Shown here: positions 9,145 through 16,677 of the stretch, one piece after another
Layout of the letters: each line of letters starts with the position of its first letter
Position numbering within the stretch: the first letter of the stretch is position 1
Origin: JBBREP01 sp038202885
GTDB lineage: Bacteria > Actinomycetota > Acidimicrobiia > IMCC26256 > PALSA-610
DNA length: 64,000 nucleotides
Assembly (NCBI GenBank): GCA_038202885.1
Contig: JBBREP010000009.1
Coordinates: 9,567 to 73,566 of the forward strand
Direction of reading: 5' to 3'
The notes under the pieces: generated by a model
Seen by the model: the letters and a program-made list of their open reading frames with translations, nothing else
Databases searched by the model: none
What the model was told of the DNA's origin: nothing
Program-made: the position numbers and the translations under genes

Positions 9145-9897
9145 TCAGGGCATTTGGCGGTCGAGCCAGCCGAGGAGCATGGCGATGGCACGGGGGTCGT
9201 GTCGCAGACGGTGGGCGCCGTGCTCGACGATCCTGACCTCGGTGCCGCCGCCTGAGGCCGCGGCGAGGCGGCGGGCGTGTTCGATCGTGACGATCTCGTC
9301 GTCGGAGCCGTGCACGAGCATCCACGGACGCGGTGCAATCGATGCGGCCGCGCCTTCGATGTCGAGTTCGGCGATGGCCTTGCCCCACGCGGCGACGTCT
9401 TCGGGGTCGTCAAGCTCGGCATCGTCGCCGAGCACGCCGACGCGGCGGCAGTAGTCGGCGAAGCGCGGCGAGTCGGGCACCCACGATTGCAGCGACGACG
9501 GCGCCGCGAAGGTGGCGATACCGCGCACACGAGGGTCGCGGGCGGCGGCCGCGATTGCCAGCGAACCGCCGAGCCGAAATCCCGCGAGCCATACGCCACT
9601 CACGTCGGCGCGAGCGCGTAACGCCTCGATCGCGGCAGCGATGTCGGCGAGCCAACCGTCGATGGAAAAGAATCCTCTCGATGCGCCGGTGCCGCGGTAG
9701 TGCAGCGTCAGCGCGGCCCAACCGGATTCCTTGGCCACGCGGTCGGCGAGCTGCGGATAGGTGTTGCCGGCGAGTGCTGCGCCACCAGTGCCGCGTGGGA
9801 AACCCGGCATGAGGATCAGGGCCGGGAGCCGTGCCGCGCCAGCGGGCCGTTCGAGACGTGCGGCGAGCCGGTAGCCGTCGGAGACGATCTCATCCAT
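9145..9897 (-). CDS. Alpha/beta hydrolase-fold protein with altered nucleophile elbow
   Basis: This is a 250-residue alpha/beta hydrolase-fold protein. ATG 9897 is chosen because a longer frame (to 9957) would overlap the divergent gene at 9920. Core features are the oxyanion-side loop MPGFPRGTGG near residue 30, LHYRGTGASRG near residue 66, an acid turn VHGSDDEIV and the terminal His in HGAHRLRHDP. At the nucleophile elbow, where G-x-S-x-G is expected, it reads GFRLGG (residues 106-111), with Arg108 in the Ser position. The protein may therefore lack classical esterase activity or use a different mechanism, as in some non-hydrolytic family members. Substrate and partner are unknown. Confidence 0.8.
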   Translation of the reverse strand: MDEIVSDGYRLAARLERPAGAARLPALILMPGFPRGTGGAALAGNTYPQLADRVAKESGWAALTLHYRGTGASRGFFSIDGWLADIAAAIEALRARADVSGVWLAGFRLGGSLAIAAAARDPRVRGIATFAAPSSLQSWVPDSPRFADYCRRVGVLGDDAELDDPEDVAAWGKAIAELDIEGAAASIAPRPWMLVHGSDDEIVTIEHARRLAAASGGGTEVRIVEHGAHRLRHDPRAIAMLLGWLDRQMP

Positions 9898-9919
9898 CGT
9901 TGCCGTATCCTGGCACGCG

Positions 9920-10495
9920 ATGGCGAGCACACCTGCGTTGAAGGAATGGGCGGTCATCTGTCACGCTCTGCTCGAAGGCGAGCAGTGCATCGATCTTCGC
10001 AAGGGTGGTCTGCGCGAAGACGGCCGCCATTTCGGCGTCGAGAGTACGACGGCGTGGCTCTACCCGACCGTCGAACATCAGCGCGCCGAACTGCTCCGGC
10101 CGGCATACCGCCACTGGATCGACCTCGCCAAGGGATCGCCCGTCGGTGGTCCGATCACGATCTCAGGGTGGATCGACGTGGTCGACACGTTCACGGTCAG
10201 CGAGGCTGCGCAGCTCGAACCACTGCTCGGCAAAGTGATCTGGACGGCCGACTACGCCGAGTCGCGACTGCACTGGAAGGCACGCGATCCGCTGTCGGTG
10301 CTCGTGTGCCGCGCGTATCGACTCGTCGAGCCGCTCGTGGTCGAGTGGGCCGAGGCATACGGCGGTTGCACGTCATGGGTGCCGTTGGCCGGGCTGCCCG
10401 ATGATCCTCACGATGTTCCGAGCGAACCGGCGCTCAGCGACACGGCCTTCGCGGCCCGCCTCAAGGGCGTCCGAGAAGCCCTCGCACCGAGCTGA
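9920..10495 (+). CDS. DUF1802 family protein
   Basis: This 191-residue soluble protein opens with LKEWAVICHALLEGEQCIDLRKGG near residue 8 and continues with a F..E....WLYPT..HQ segment near residue 40. Both are hallmarks of DUF1802, a family found in actinobacteria and cyanobacteria with no known function. The length agrees with the family. No signal peptide or membrane helix is visible. It is divergent from the hydrolase with only 22 bases between start codons, so the two promoters must overlap the coding starts. Confidence 0.8.
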   Translation: MASTPALKEWAVICHALLEGEQCIDLRKGGLREDGRHFGVESTTAWLYPTVEHQRAELLRPAYRHWIDLAKGSPVGGPITISGWIDVVDTFTVSEAAQLEPLLGKVIWTADYAESRLHWKARDPLSVLVCRAYRLVEPLVVEWAEAYGGCTSWVPLAGLPDDPHDVPSEPALSDTAFAARLKGVREALAPS

Positions 10496-10499
10496 CCTT

Positions 10500-10697
10500 C
10501 TATTTCAGCTTGTAGCCGCGGTTGCGCGCCTCGGCGAGCGTGTCGGGGCCAAAACATGCATAGCTCTGGGCCGCGACGATGTCGGCGACCGCCTTGGCGA
10601 CACGGGGGTCTTGGTCGAGTAGATCCATGTCGTAGACGATCTGGGTGCGCTTGTCACCGACAAACCGGTAGTGCTCGAGCGCCGTGGGCTTACTCAT
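10500..10697 (-). CDS. Small hypothetical protein (65 aa)
   Basis: ATG 10697 gives a 65-residue soluble protein beginning MSKPTALEHYRFVGDKRTQ and ending in a basic NRGYKLK. It contains the acidic and hydrophobic stretch VYDMDLLDQDP and a single Cys in QSYACFGPDT. The composition is normal for a real gene and the frame stays open in phase with good third-position GC. I do not recognise the family. It ends 4 bases after the convergent DUF1802 gene. The longer open frame upstream runs into the repeat array and is not supported as coding. Confidence 0.55.
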   Translation of the reverse strand: MSKPTALEHYRFVGDKRTQIVYDMDLLDQDPRVAKAVADIVAAQSYACFGPDTLAEARNRGYKLK

Positions 10698-10770
10698 GGA
10701 CGCCAGCGTATCGACCCGATCGCGCCGCCGCGAAGCGGCGCAAGCGAGCCTGCGCCCGGGCGAAGCGGAG

Positions 10771-11043
10771 CAAATGTTCCGGCGCGGCGACCGCACCACA
10801 TCGTTCCGGCAAATCAGGCCCAAGCGGTCGCTCGCCGCGGAGCGAAGCGGAGCAAATGTTCCGGCGCGGCGACCGCACCACATCGTTCCGCCAAATCAGG
10901 CCCAAGCGGTCGCTCGCCGTGTCGCCGCAGGCGACACAAAGAGTCGTGCAAAGACCAGCTTCCGGCGCGGCGACCGCACAACATCGTTCCCGCAAACCCG
11001 GCCCAAGCGGTCGCTCGCCGCGGAGCGAAGCGGAGCAAATGTT
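10771..11043. repeat. Tandem array of three family A elements
   Basis: This 345-bp gap between 10698 and 11042 holds no convincing gene. Three near-identical units begin at about 10771, 10853 and 10959. Each reads TTCCGGCGCGGCGACCGCAC, then CATCGTTCC, CAAATCAGGCCCAAGCGG (third copy CAAACCCGG) and GTCGCTCGCCG. Units one and three end with CGGAGCGAAGCGGAGCAAAT; unit two ends with the GTGTCGCC/GGCGACAC hairpin. The last unit runs right up to the stop of the next gene. A related partial copy lies just upstream of egtB. Confidence 0.75.
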
Positions 11044-11465
11044 CAGCGCGGCGGGCCGACCGCGCCGATCGCACGGAGGTACGCGAGCTGGGTCTCCACG
11101 ACGGGATACACCTGCTCGGCGAGGAACTCGTCGCCATCGGCCGCCGTCTTGTCGAGGATGTAGGCCACCGTCTCCGACAGTCCGATGACCACGTCGGCCG
11201 CGAGGTTCGGGGTCTCGCCGTTCTGCGTGACCCCCTGGCGGGTGAAGAACTCCACCTGATAGCGCAGGATCGATCGGACATCGTCGGGCGTCAGCGTGGA
11301 CGCGACGAGATCGTCGAGGTGCAACCGTACCCACTCGTAGGCCTCGTCCATGCTGTAGGTCGGCGGACGTGGCTCGACCGTTTGACGGCTGGCCTCATGC
11401 ATCACGAACCACGCTGCGATGGCACAGACCAGCCCGAACGCGAGGAAACCGGCGACGACAACCAT
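11043..11465 (-). CDS. Small hypothetical membrane-anchored protein
   Basis: This is a 140-residue protein with one N-terminal transmembrane helix (about residues 2-22, VVVAGFLAFGLVCAIAAWFV) followed by a soluble domain. The soluble part is rich in Asp and Glu and is predicted helical (YSMDEAYEWVRLHLDDLV, DDVRSILRYQVEFF). The positive-inside rule is not clear, but the hydrophilic part is probably extracytoplasmic or near the membrane. I do not recognise the family. It lies 7 bases downstream of the EEP-family gene and is probably cotranscribed with it. Its stop codon is inside the last unit of the repeat array. Confidence 0.6.
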   Translation of the reverse strand: MVVVAGFLAFGLVCAIAAWFVMHEASRQTVEPRPPTYSMDEAYEWVRLHLDDLVASTLTPDDVRSILRYQVEFFTRQGVTQNGETPNLAADVVIGLSETVAYILDKTAADGDEFLAEQVYPVVETQLAYLRAIGAVGPPR

Positions 11466-11472
11466 GACCCAC

Positions 11473-12225
11473 TCAGCGTAACTGCAGGTCGGCCGTCACG
11501 GCCCGGTGATCGCTCGTCGGTGAGTACGCACCGACCGAGCCACCGACGGCATCGACCGCGCCCCGCACGAGGATGTGGTCGATCTGGCTGTGCGGACGCC
11601 ACGACGGGTAGGTGCGCCCACGCGTCGTGGAATGCCAACCGGGCAGCATCACCGGCAGCCACGTACGCCACAGGTTGGCGTCGCCCGCGAGGACGGCCGG
11701 CCGATCGCGTCCGTCGAGACCGTGTTCGCGCAACGCTCGGGCGAAGCTGCGTAGTTGCACCATCGGCGCTGCGAACCACAGTTTCGACGACACGTGGAAC
11801 GCCGTCATGTCGAACTCACGGTCCTCGATGGCAATGCGCACCGATCGCGCGTGGCGGAGCGGCACTGCGTCGTCAATCGTGCGCGCCAGCGGCAGGGCGA
11901 CGTCGGCGACGATCGGATGGCGCGTCGCGATCGCGAGTTCCCACCAACCTTCACCGGGATCGTCGACGCGGCGACGGTGGCCGGTGATGCACAGCGTCGT
12001 GAACTTCGTCTCGACGACGTTGGTCAGACCGTGGGCCGCGAGCCCGTCGAGAAACGAGTGGCCGTCGTGGAAGCGCCAGGCTTCGGGGAACACGACGACG
12101 TCGGCCGCGGCGAGTTGTTCGGCGCCCAGCTCGACGAGCGGATCAAACGTGTCAGTGCGGGCTCGACCAGGCACTTGGGCCGTGCCCCAATGGACATTCC
12201 AGGAAAGCACACGGACCGCGACCAC
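11473..12225 (-). CDS. Endonuclease/exonuclease/phosphatase (EEP) family protein
   Basis: This 250-residue protein carries the ordered EEP motifs: SWNVHWG near residue 8 (metal-binding Asn), FPEAW near residue 47 (metal Glu), a His in AFHVSS near residue 143, GDANLW near residue 182 (Asp and Asn), and SDHRAV near the C-terminus (catalytic Asp-His). The fold hydrolyses phosphodiester or phosphomonoester bonds in nucleic acids, lipids or sugar phosphates. No signal peptide is visible, so a cytoplasmic enzyme is likely. The substrate cannot be deduced. It precedes the small membrane protein in a short operon. Confidence 0.85.
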   Translation of the reverse strand: MVAVRVLSWNVHWGTAQVPGRARTDTFDPLVELGAEQLAAADVVVFPEAWRFHDGHSFLDGLAAHGLTNVVETKFTTLCITGHRRRVDDPGEGWWELAIATRHPIVADVALPLARTIDDAVPLRHARSVRIAIEDREFDMTAFHVSSKLWFAAPMVQLRSFARALREHGLDGRDRPAVLAGDANLWRTWLPVMLPGWHSTTRGRTYPSWRPHSQIDHILVRGAVDAVGGSVGAYSPTSDHRAVTADLQLR

Positions 12226-12289
12226 GAATGCTGCACGCTACCGCCGCTGTGACACTCCATCGCCACGCGCAACGACCGCCGTGACGCTC

Positions 12290-12308
12290 GGGCACGCGTG
12301 GCGTGCCC
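12290..12308. terminator. Hairpin between acyl-CoA dehydrogenase and EEP genes
   Basis: GGGCACG and CGTGCCC form a perfect 7-bp stem with a 5-base loop about 40 bases beyond the 3' end of the acyl-CoA dehydrogenase gene on the minus strand. There is no U-tract. It could terminate the dehydrogenase operon, but could also be a chance palindrome in GC-rich DNA. Confidence 0.35.
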
Positions 12309-12348
12309 AACATCACGACGGTCGGCTCGAACCGAGCAGCGAGAAGTC

Positions 12349-13479
12349 TCAGATGCCGATGCGCTGCGCGAGCAGTTCGCGGTGGTACGTGGCGTCGCCG
12401 AGGAAGATCTCGGAGCTCTTCGCACGCTTGAAGTAGAGGTGCGCGTCGTGCTCCCACGTGAAGCCGATGCCACCGTGGATCTGGATGTTCTCGGCGGCGC
12501 AGTGGAAGTAGGCGTCGGAGATGTAGGCCTTGGCGAGCGCCGCCACCACGGGCAGCTCTTCGTTGTCCTCGGCTGCGGCCCACGCTGCGTAGTACGCCGC
12601 GCTCTTGCCGCTCTCGACCTCGAGCAGCATGTCGGCGCACTTGTGCTTGATGGCCTGGAACGAACCGATCGGACGGCCGAACTGCACGCGCACCTTGGCG
12701 TACTCCACGCTCATGTCGAGCACGTACTGCGCGCCGCCGATCATCTCGTTGGCCAACGCGACCGCGGCCTGGTCGAGCGTCTTGGAGAACGCCGCAAAAC
12801 CGTCGCCCGGCGTACCGAGCGGCGTTGCCTTCACGTTCGCGAACTCGAGCTTGGCCTGTTTGCGCGTCTGGTCCATCGTGGCGAGCGCGGTGCGGGTGAG
12901 ACCCGACGCGTCGCCATCAACGGTGAAGAACGCAATGCCATCGGTGTCGCTCGTACCGGCGACGCGTGCGACGACCACGATCGTGTTCGCAGTGTGACCG
13001 TCGATCACGAAGCTCTTCGTGCCGTTCAGCGTCCACGCGCCACCCGACTGGGTTGCTTCCATCGTGATACCGGCCGCGTCCCACTTGCCGTTCGGCTCGG
13101 TGAATGCGAGCGCAGCAATCGTCTCGCCGCTCGCGATGCCGGGCAGGAGCGCCTTGCAGTCGTCGGGCGAACCTGCGTTGAGGATCGCGTTGGTGGCGAG
13201 CACCACCGTCGAGAAGTACGGCGCGCACAGCAGCACGCGGCCCATCTCCTCGAGCACGATGCCGAGCTCCACGTAGGAGAAGCCCTGGCCGCCGTACTCC
13301 TCGGGGATGTGCAGGCTCTGCAAGCCGAGCTGCTCGGCCATCTGCGACCACACCGCGGGGTCGTAGCCCTCGGCCGTGTCCATCAGACGGCGAACCTCCG
13401 TGGAGGGCGACTTCGACTCCAGGAACTGGCGAATCGTGCGCCGCAGTTCCTCCTGCTCCTCCGAGAACGCGAAGTTCAC
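12349..13479 (-). CDS. Acyl-CoA dehydrogenase, probable non-catalytic partner subunit
   Basis: This 376-residue ACAD-fold protein starts MNFAFSEEQEELRRTIRQFL and has the central beta-domain pattern ALAFTEPNGKWD near residue 125. Two positions can hold the catalytic Glu in this superfamily: the helix-G 'ER' motif (isovaleryl/long-chain type) and the 'YEGT' motif (medium-chain type). Here the C-terminal site reads SSEIFLGDA and helix G has no ER, so neither base is seen. Mycobacterial heterotetramers such as FadE28-FadE29 have one catalytic and one non-catalytic subunit encoded side by side. The upstream neighbour has the ER motif, so this gene probably encodes the partner subunit. The substrate (sterol or other branched acyl-CoA) is not known. 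Confidence 0.85.
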   Translation of the reverse strand: MNFAFSEEQEELRRTIRQFLESKSPSTEVRRLMDTAEGYDPAVWSQMAEQLGLQSLHIPEEYGGQGFSYVELGIVLEEMGRVLLCAPYFSTVVLATNAILNAGSPDDCKALLPGIASGETIAALAFTEPNGKWDAAGITMEATQSGGAWTLNGTKSFVIDGHTANTIVVVARVAGTSDTDGIAFFTVDGDASGLTRTALATMDQTRKQAKLEFANVKATPLGTPGDGFAAFSKTLDQAAVALANEMIGGAQYVLDMSVEYAKVRVQFGRPIGSFQAIKHKCADMLLEVESGKSAAYYAAWAAAEDNEELPVVAALAKAYISDAYFHCAAENIQIHGGIGFTWEHDAHLYFKRAKSSEIFLGDATYHRELLAQRIGI

Positions 13480-13570
13480 GTGTGCTCCTCTTGTCGTGGC
13501 GTGATCGTGGTGATCGTGCGGGGCGTACTGATGAGATCGATGGGGTCGTTGCGGTCGTTGGTGATGACGT

Positions 13571-14779
13571 TCATTTGGGTTCGCGCGGCAGGCCGAGGAC
13601 CCGCTCGCCGATGATGTTGCGTTGGATCTCGCTGGCGCCGGCGTAGATCGTTTCGGCCCGGCTCGCCATGAAGTTCTGGTGCAGCGTGTCGAGTTCGTAG
13701 GTGCCGTTGCCCTCGTTGGCGATCGTGAGCGCGTCGGTGCCGAGCACCTGCATTGCGGTCTCGCCGAGGTTGCGGTGCCAGTTGCTCCAATAGAGCTTGC
13801 CGAGGCTGGCCGACGGCCCGATGGTCCCGGTGCGCAACATCTCGGTCAACATTCGCTGTCCGTTGTACTGCATGATCTTCACGCCAGCCCAATGCCCGGC
13901 GAGCTTGTTGCGCAGCAGCGGGTCTTGCGACGCTCCGGTGCGGCGGGCGAGGTCGATCAGATCCTGCATTTCGCGCTGGAAGATGAGCTGGCGGCTGAGG
14001 AATGCGGTGCCGCGTTCGAAGCCGAGCGTGGCCATGGCGACCGACCAGCCTTCGCCGACCGGGCCGAGCACGTGATCCTTCGGCGTGCGGGCGCCGTCGA
14101 AGAACACCTCGTTGAACTCGGCGCTGCCCGTCATCTGGCGCAGGGGACGGATTTCGATGCCGGGCTGGTGCATGTCGACGAGCAGGAACGACAGACCCTT
14201 GTGGCCGCTCGAATCGGGGTCGGTGCGGGTGACGACGAAACACCAGTCGGCGCGGTGCGCGAGCGTCGTCCAGACCTTCTGGCCTTGGATGACCCACTCG
14301 TCGCCGTCGAGGGTGCCGCGTGTCTGCACGTTGGCAAGGTCGCTGCCGGCGTTGGGTTCGGAGAAACCCTGGCACCACATCTCGTCGACGCTCTGGATCT
14401 TCGGCAGGTACCGCTGCTTCTGCTCGTCAGTACCGAACTGGATCAGCGTGGGCGCGAACAGTCCCTCACCGAAGAAGCTGACGCGTGCCGGTGCGCCGGA
14501 GCGTGCGTATTCCTCTTGGAACACCACCTGCTCGGCAAAGGTCGCGCCGCGCCCGCCGTACTCCTTGGGCCAGCTCAGGCCAACCCAGCGGTCCTTGCCG
14601 AGGAGGCGCTCCCATTCGACGCGCACGTCCCAGCCGGTCTCGTCGGCTTCGCCACCCACACCACCGAGCTCTTTGAACTCGCCCACGAGGTGTTCGTCGA
14701 GCCACGACCGCACCTCGGTGCGGAATGCGGCCTCGGCCGGACTGTCGTGGAAATCCATACGCGTGCTCTCGAACTGCAT
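13571..14779 (-). CDS. Acyl-CoA dehydrogenase, probable catalytic subunit
   Basis: This 402-residue FAD-dependent acyl-CoA dehydrogenase has CQGFSEPNAGSDLA near residue 132 and a FAD-contacting VWTTLAHRADWC segment near residue 167. LGFERGTAFL near residue 253 supplies the helix-G Glu-Arg pair used as catalytic base in isovaleryl- and long-chain-type enzymes. The C-terminus IYAGASEIQRNIIGERVLGLPR has Ala in place of the medium-chain-type Glu, which is normal for this subgroup. ATG 14779 or ATG 14758 (MDFHDS) may be the start. It lies 91 bases upstream of the second dehydrogenase on the same strand, and the two are likely cotranscribed and form a heteromer that oxidises acyl-CoA in the cytoplasm. 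Confidence 0.9.
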   Translation of the reverse strand: MQFESTRMDFHDSPAEAAFRTEVRSWLDEHLVGEFKELGGVGGEADETGWDVRVEWERLLGKDRWVGLSWPKEYGGRGATFAEQVVFQEEYARSGAPARVSFFGEGLFAPTLIQFGTDEQKQRYLPKIQSVDEMWCQGFSEPNAGSDLANVQTRGTLDGDEWVIQGQKVWTTLAHRADWCFVVTRTDPDSSGHKGLSFLLVDMHQPGIEIRPLRQMTGSAEFNEVFFDGARTPKDHVLGPVGEGWSVAMATLGFERGTAFLSRQLIFQREMQDLIDLARRTGASQDPLLRNKLAGHWAGVKIMQYNGQRMLTEMLRTGTIGPSASLGKLYWSNWHRNLGETAMQVLGTDALTIANEGNGTYELDTLHQNFMASRAETIYAGASEIQRNIIGERVLGLPREPK

Positions 14780-14855
14780 GGCGACGGTTGTCGCGCGCCG
14801 TCGCTGTGAACGGCCCGAAACCGTACTTGACCGCCCGGTCAGGAAGCATATTTAT

Positions 14856-14883
14856 GGCACCTCCTCCGTCCGGCGCTGCGAGC
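14856..14883. repeat. Dispersed element, family D copy 1
   Basis: GGCACCTCCTCCGTCCGGCG followed by CTGCGAGC matches the core of the family D elements at 46564 and 46651 with a few substitutions. It lies in the 271-bp divergent region 14780-15050, which otherwise holds two 42-bp family B elements and no gene. Confidence 0.5.
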
Positions 14884-14887
14884 TCAG

Positions 14888-14929
14888 TGGTACTGGCTTC
14901 GGTACACGGCCACAACAAACCGAGTACCA
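14888..14929. repeat. 42-bp element, family B copy 1
   Basis: This unit begins TGGTACTGGCTTCGGTAC and ends AACAAACCGAGTACCA. The termini TGGTACT and AGTACCA are inverted, so the element could fold into a 7-bp stem with a long loop. An almost identical unit starts 64 bases later. Confidence 0.75.
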
Positions 14930-14951
14930 GCACCGGCCACACGGACTCCCC

Positions 14952-14993
14952 TGGTACTGGCTTCGGTACCCGGGCGCAACAAACCGAGTACCA
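14952..14993. repeat. 42-bp element, family B copy 2
   Basis: It is the same length as copy 1 and identical except for a few bases in the middle (CCCGGGCGC for ACGGCCAC). The terminal inverted TGGTACT/AGTACCA is conserved. Being between two divergent genes it cannot be a terminator for both, and may instead be a mobile or regulatory repeat. Confidence 0.75.
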
Positions 14994-15050
14994 CCAGTCG
15001 GCCTGCTGCGTGACGCTGATCGCGACGGTGCTTCGGTAGCGTCGTGGGTC

Positions 15051-16040
15051 GTGGCAACGGCCGAACCACCACAGCCAGCAACCCCGTCGAAGCCACGTCG
15101 CAAGATCTCGCCGTCGCTCGTACTCGGCACACTCCTCGCCGTCGCGGGTGTCGGCTTCGTGGCCTCGAAGATCTCGTCGAAGTGGCCCGAGGTTCGCGAC
15201 CGCCTGGAACACGTGTCGGCGGGATGGCTCGGGCTCGGCCTGGCGCTCGCCGTGCTCGGCATGGTTGCCATCGCGCTGGCGTGGCGGCCGGTGCTGATTG
15301 CGTTAGGCGCGCCCGCAGTGAGCCGCGCCACGGTCGTGCGCTGGTACTTCGTCGGCGAGATCGGTAAGTACGTGCCCGGCGGGATCTGGACGGTGGTGGG
15401 GCGGGCCGAGTTGTCGCGCCGCGGCGGCCTGCCGCGTTCGGCGGCCTACGGCAGCGTGGCGTTGTCGCTGCTGTTGCTCGAACTCGGCGCCGCGTGCGTG
15501 GCTGCTGTCGCACTCCCACTCGGTGGCGTCGCGCATCACAGTGGCGCCGCATGGCTCGTGGTGCTGCTCCTGCCCGTCGGTCTGGCGGTCCTGCACCCGA
15601 AGGTGCTCGGCGCGTCGCTCAAGGGCATCGCCAAGGTGACGCACCGCGAGGTGTCGCTCACCATCCCGCCGTTCGCGACGATGCTCCGACTGCTTGCTGG
15701 TTACGTGCCCGCGTGGCTGTTCATCGGCACCGGCACGTGGGCGATCACGCGGTCGCTCGATCCGCACGCGCCGTTCGGCACGGTGTTCGCGGCGGCAATC
15801 GTGAGCTGGATCGTGGGCTTCCTGCTCGTTCCGGTGCCGGGCGGCGTCGGCGTGCGCGAGGGCGCCTTCACCGCGCTCGTGGTACTGCCGGGTGGCGTCG
15901 CCGCGGCAAGCGCGCTGCTGGCCCGGGTCGCGTTCATGCTGGTCGACGGCGCGGGCGCCATTATCACGCCGATCGTGTTGCGAAGCTCCAAGTCGGTCGA
16001 GGCGCCACCAGCGGCCGCAGCCGCGCCGCGCGTGACCTGA
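15051..16040 (+). CDS. Flippase-like integral membrane protein (UPF0104 / LPG synthase TM-region family)
   Basis: GTG 15051 gives a 329-residue protein. A Pro- and Lys-rich start (residues 1-20) is followed by about eight transmembrane helices. GEIGKYVPGGIWTVVGR near residue 103 and VPVPGGVGVREGAFTAL near residue 263 match the glycine-rich motifs of the UPF0104/YbhN family, which also forms the membrane part of MprF. These proteins are thought to flip lipids or lipid-linked intermediates across the membrane. It is near a methyltransferase, a YfhO-like protein and a GT2 enzyme, so a role in a surface glycolipid pathway is likely but inferred. A much longer open frame upstream (from 14085) is antisense to a dehydrogenase and is not real. 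Confidence 0.8.
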   Translation: MATAEPPQPATPSKPRRKISPSLVLGTLLAVAGVGFVASKISSKWPEVRDRLEHVSAGWLGLGLALAVLGMVAIALAWRPVLIALGAPAVSRATVVRWYFVGEIGKYVPGGIWTVVGRAELSRRGGLPRSAAYGSVALSLLLLELGAACVAAVALPLGGVAHHSGAAWLVVLLLPVGLAVLHPKVLGASLKGIAKVTHREVSLTIPPFATMLRLLAGYVPAWLFIGTGTWAITRSLDPHAPFGTVFAAAIVSWIVGFLLVPVPGGVGVREGAFTALVVLPGGVAAASALLARVAFMLVDGAGAIITPIVLRSSKSVEAPPAAAAAPRVT

Positions 16041-16049
16041 GGTCGCGGT

Positions 16050-16646
16050 TCAGCGGGCGCGCGCGGTCACGACGGTCCACGGCAGTGGCTTGGCCACCTT
16101 CACGACATCGAAGTGTTCGGCCACGAGCGCCGCGAAGCGCTTCGCACTCCAGTGCTGGATGTGGCCGGGCGTATTGCCGAGGGCGCCGATGTAGGACCCA
16201 CGCACCAAGTTGAGGGCGCGCCACGTCGGTTCGTTCGGCACGCTCACCACCACGTCGCGGCGAGCGACGCGCGCGAGCTCGCGCAGCGCGGCCGCCGGGT
16301 CGGGAAGGTGTTCGAGCACCTCGATCGCGAGGACGAGATCCATCGAGTGGTCGCGCACGGGGAGCGATCCGGCGTCGCCGAAGAGGCCGTCGATCTTGCG
16401 CTCGTGCCAGTGGTGCGCCAGCCCAGGGTCGGGCAGGTCGAGGCCGGTGATGAATACGGCGCCGTAGCGATCGCGCACGCGGTCGACGATCTCACCCTCG
16501 CCCATCCCGAGTTCGAACACGGTCTCGGGCGGGGCCGACGGCAGGGCGCCGTCAAGCGCGGCCATGAACCCGTCCATGAGTTTGCGCGCGATCGGGTTCT
16601 TCGCTGCGTACTTGTCGTAGTGGTTGCCGATGGGCACGTCGTTCAT
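16050..16646 (-). CDS. SAM-dependent class I methyltransferase
   Basis: This 198-residue protein has methyltransferase motif I FELGMGEGEIVDRV near residue 43, the acidic end of strand 2 in ITGLDLPD near residue 67, and motif IV region DLVLAIEVLEHL near residue 103, which is the usual Methyltransf_11 pattern. Post-motif VVVSVPNEP follows. Such enzymes often methylate lipids, sugars or quinone-like molecules; the acceptor is unknown. The first residues MNDVPIGNHYDKYAAKNP fit the family that acts on membrane or glycan intermediates. It converges on the flippase-like gene (9 bases apart) and lies 31 bases downstream of the YfhO-like gene on the same strand. Confidence 0.85.
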   Translation of the reverse strand: MNDVPIGNHYDKYAAKNPIARKLMDGFMAALDGALPSAPPETVFELGMGEGEIVDRVRDRYGAVFITGLDLPDPGLAHHWHERKIDGLFGDAGSLPVRDHSMDLVLAIEVLEHLPDPAAALRELARVARRDVVVSVPNEPTWRALNLVRGSYIGALGNTPGHIQHWSAKRFAALVAEHFDVVKVAKPLPWTVVTARAR

Positions 16647-16677
16647 GGCTGCTCCCGGGCCGGAGCCCCACCGTCGT

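Noticed and set aside
10771..11043. Possible CRISPR array
   Set aside because: Only three units, of 80-105 bp, with near-identical sequence throughout and no short repeat-spacer pattern; no cas genes nearby.
10690..11334. Open frames crossing the family A repeat array
   Set aside because: Translated repeats give low-complexity Arg-rich products in several frames; no start signal or family match.
14085..15050. Long N-terminal extension of the flippase-like gene
   Set aside because: It is antisense to an acyl-CoA dehydrogenase and runs through repeats. Protein-like sequence starts at GTG 15051.
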